Assembly (NCBI GenBank): GCA_013331575.1 | Contig: DUGD01000001.1 | Span: 1 to 5,233 of the forward strand | Length of the DNA stretch: 5,233 nt | Direction: 5' to 3' | From: Candidatus Woesearchaeota archaeon | GTDB taxonomy: Archaea; Nanobdellota; Nanobdellia; Woesearchaeales; UBA525 | Shown here: positions 4,367 through 5,233 of the stretch, piece by piece | How positions within the stretch are numbered: the stretch's first letter is position 1 | Layout of the letters: each line of letters starts with the position of its first letter | The notes under the pieces: model-generated | What the model was told of the DNA's origin: nothing | The model's database searches: none | The model's input: only the letters and a program-made list of their open reading frames with translations | Translations under genes and position numbers: made by a program

Positions 4367-4678
4367 ATGGTTGCACAGCAAAAAACTCTCGACGTGGTGC
4401 TCTCACAGGGAACGTTTCGCATTGTAGAGCGTGTCGAACGTCCATTGGAGATGTGTGTGCAGTTCGATAGTGGAATGCTTTGTCTTGAGAGCGCCATCGA
4501 TCGCCCTTATGATTTGGGGTTGCGTGAATATGCCTTCAAGTTCTCGCTCAAACGACGCGGGCAGACGGCGGTGACCGTATATGAATTTCTTCCTTCCGAC
4601 GTGGGGCGTTCGGAGCTCCGAGTCCGTGTGCTTGAGGACATACGTCCGGTAGCACAGTACCGCGTGACTGTGAAATGA
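4367..4678 (+). CDS. 103-residue beta-rich protein of unknown function
   Basis: I do not recognise this protein with confidence. It has no signal peptide or membrane segment. The sequence alternates hydrophobic and polar residues as in beta strands: TFRIVERV (16-23), LEMCVQFD, YAFKFSLKRRGQTAVTVYEF and RVTVK at the end. The stretch around YAFKFSLKRRGQTAVTVYEF, with a charged turn and closing strands, weakly recalls the GTxxFxFxxxxxGxTxLxFxY strand pair of chagasin-like (I42) inhibitors, but the NPTTGY motif is absent, so this is only a suggestion of an immunoglobulin-like sandwich. ATG 4367 starts 13 bases after the mscS stop, with GGCGGT at 4355-4360 as a possible ribosome site. An overlapping ATGA start at 4350 opens only a 25-residue frame. 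It is the last gene of the histone-mscS cluster and is moderately less GC-rich than the histone. Confidence 0.7.
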   Translation: MVAQQKTLDVVLSQGTFRIVERVERPLEMCVQFDSGMLCLESAIDRPYDLGLREYAFKFSLKRRGQTAVTVYEFLPSDVGRSELRVRVLEDIRPVAQYRVTVK

Positions 4679-5053
4679 TGTGTTCTCCGTGGTGATGATA
4701 GCGCTTCGTTGTCATCTATGATGGCTTGTCGCAGTGCATGTGTTGTAGCAGGGTTGTCTTCGGCTCAGTCGTCTACTACTTCTCGTTAGTTGTCGTCCGA
4801 GTCTTCGTTTTTGTATGTCTTGTTTGTGTCGTTGCCAGTAACCTGTATTCTTCGGTCGAGTCACTATTCTTTCTTGCCTGTCGCTGCGGTGCACATACTC
4901 TCGGATTGTCTCGGAGCTCGCAGTTGCGTCACCTTCCTCCAGTCACTTCGTTCCGGAGTTCGCCCTCTTCGAGCGCGAACGGTTCGCAAACTCGCTCCTC
5001 AGGAAGAACTCCAAGGCAGCGACATCGTTGATAGGTAGTATTGCGTAGAACAT
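4679..5053. other. Gene-free pyrimidine-rich intergenic region
   Basis: This 375-base gap lies between two convergent genes. The plus strand is strongly T- and C-rich, with many TCG and GTT steps, which keeps several frames open by chance; their translations are low-complexity (Ser, Val, Arg) and lack good start contexts, so I call none. Visible structures are the palindrome GCGAAC-G-GTTCGC at 4975-4987, enclosed by GAGCG (4971-4975) and CGCTC (4993-4997), and TTTTT at 4808-4812, a possible weak terminator for the cluster to the left. I see no tRNA or other recognisable RNA. Confidence 0.5.
4971..4997. repeat. Nested inverted repeat downstream of RNase Z
   Basis: GCGAAC and GTTCGC flank a single G (4975-4987), and GAGCG/CGCTC extends the pairing with a bulge. 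It could fold as a hairpin at the 3' end of either convergent transcript; no T-run follows on either strand. Confidence 0.4.
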
Positions 5054-5233
5054 TCACAATGTGATCTTCATCAGGTCGAACGCCGCGTCCGTGTTCGGGA
5101 AGATGGTGCGCGCTTGCTCGAGCGTCTCTTCGACGCTGTGGTAGCGCTGCGAGAAGTGCGTGAGTATGAGTCTTTTCACGTCGGATTGTGTCGCCACGTG
5201 GGCTGCTTGTTCGCCGGTCATATGCTTGAACTC
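5054..5233 (-). CDS. rnz: RNase Z, C-terminal part (cut by window edge)
   Basis: The last 59 residues of RNase Z, the zinc-dependent metallo-beta-lactamase-fold endonuclease that removes the 3' trailer from tRNA precursors. The visible part opens with HMTGEQAA, the family's HMT motif with a conserved histidine, then [14 protein letters not shown], which holds the histidine of the last metal-binding motif, and ends with [19 protein letters not shown], the typical closing helix and strand. Spacing between these motifs is normal. The catalytic HxHxDH motif would lie outside the window. The gene is convergent with the histone-mscS cluster. Only the C-terminus is visible, so completeness cannot be judged. 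Confidence 0.93.
   Translation of the reverse strand, partial: EFKHMTGEQAAHVATQSDVKRLILTHFSQRYHSVEETLEQARTIFPNTDAAFDLMKITL

Noticed and set aside
4350..4427. 25-residue frame starting at ATGA overlapping the mscS stop
   Set aside because: The overlap suggests coupling, but the peptide is short and the longer frame from 4367 has protein-like strand patterns.
4690..4735. C/D box guide RNA (GTGATGATA resembles a C box)
   Set aside because: No CTGA D box at a suitable distance, so the pattern is incomplete.
4726..5038. Two overlapping plus-strand frames of 101 and 82 residues
   Set aside because: They arise from pyrimidine-rich DNA; translations are rich in Ser, Val and Arg with no domain, promoter or ribosome site.
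4943..5053. 36-residue minus-strand frame whose ATG follows the RNase Z stop directly
   Set aside because: Its C-terminal half is Arg/Ser-rich sequence across the inverted repeat and no ribosome site precedes it apart from RNase Z coding sequence.

Overview
The window is archaeal. It carries an archaeal histone, an Hjc-type Holliday junction resolvase, the end of an archaeal/bacterial-type RNase Z, and promoters built as TATA boxes about 25 bp upstream of leaderless or short-leader starts. The mix of tiny membrane/coiled-coil proteins, a membrane protein paired with a small winged-helix regulator, and short intergenic gaps would suit a small-genome (for example DPANN-like) archaeon, but I cannot assign the lineage from this sequence. 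Most genes are GC-rich; the exception is the cheD-like gene.

Layout. 1-390: a likely 32-residue protein on the minus strand (108-206) with its own TATA box and Shine-Dalgarno, containing a near-perfect 28-bp palindrome. 391-1298: a seven-helix-like membrane protein whose stop codon overlaps the GTG start of a winged-helix DNA-binding protein, which reads as a membrane sensor/regulator pair. 1417-1623: a 68-residue one-helix membrane protein with a coiled-coil tail, own promoter and T-run terminator. 1624-2027: no intact gene, but two recognisable fragments lie back to back: the 3' end of a second, frameshifted hjc (1923-1986, minus) and an internal piece of the coiled-coil gene (1986-2024, plus). 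2028-2489: an AT-richer, apparently leaderless cheD-like glutamine deamidase gene. 2574-2960: hjc. 3188-4678: plus-strand cluster of histone, MscS-family channel and an unidentified 103-residue protein. 4679-5053: no gene I can support, strongly pyrimidine-rich. 5054-5233: C-terminal part of RNase Z, running off the right edge.

How it fits together. The histone, mscS and 103-residue genes are tightly spaced and probably co-transcribed from the promoter at 3154-3161. hjc and histone are divergent. The most unusual part is 1513-2573: duplicated pieces of both flanking genes (coiled-coil gene and hjc) meet at 1986, directly beside an orphan cheD-like gene with foreign base and codon composition. 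This looks like a recombination scar around an acquired gene. No other chemotaxis gene is visible, so the target of this predicted deamidase is unknown; the Thr-Cys-His spacing of known CheD enzymes is kept.
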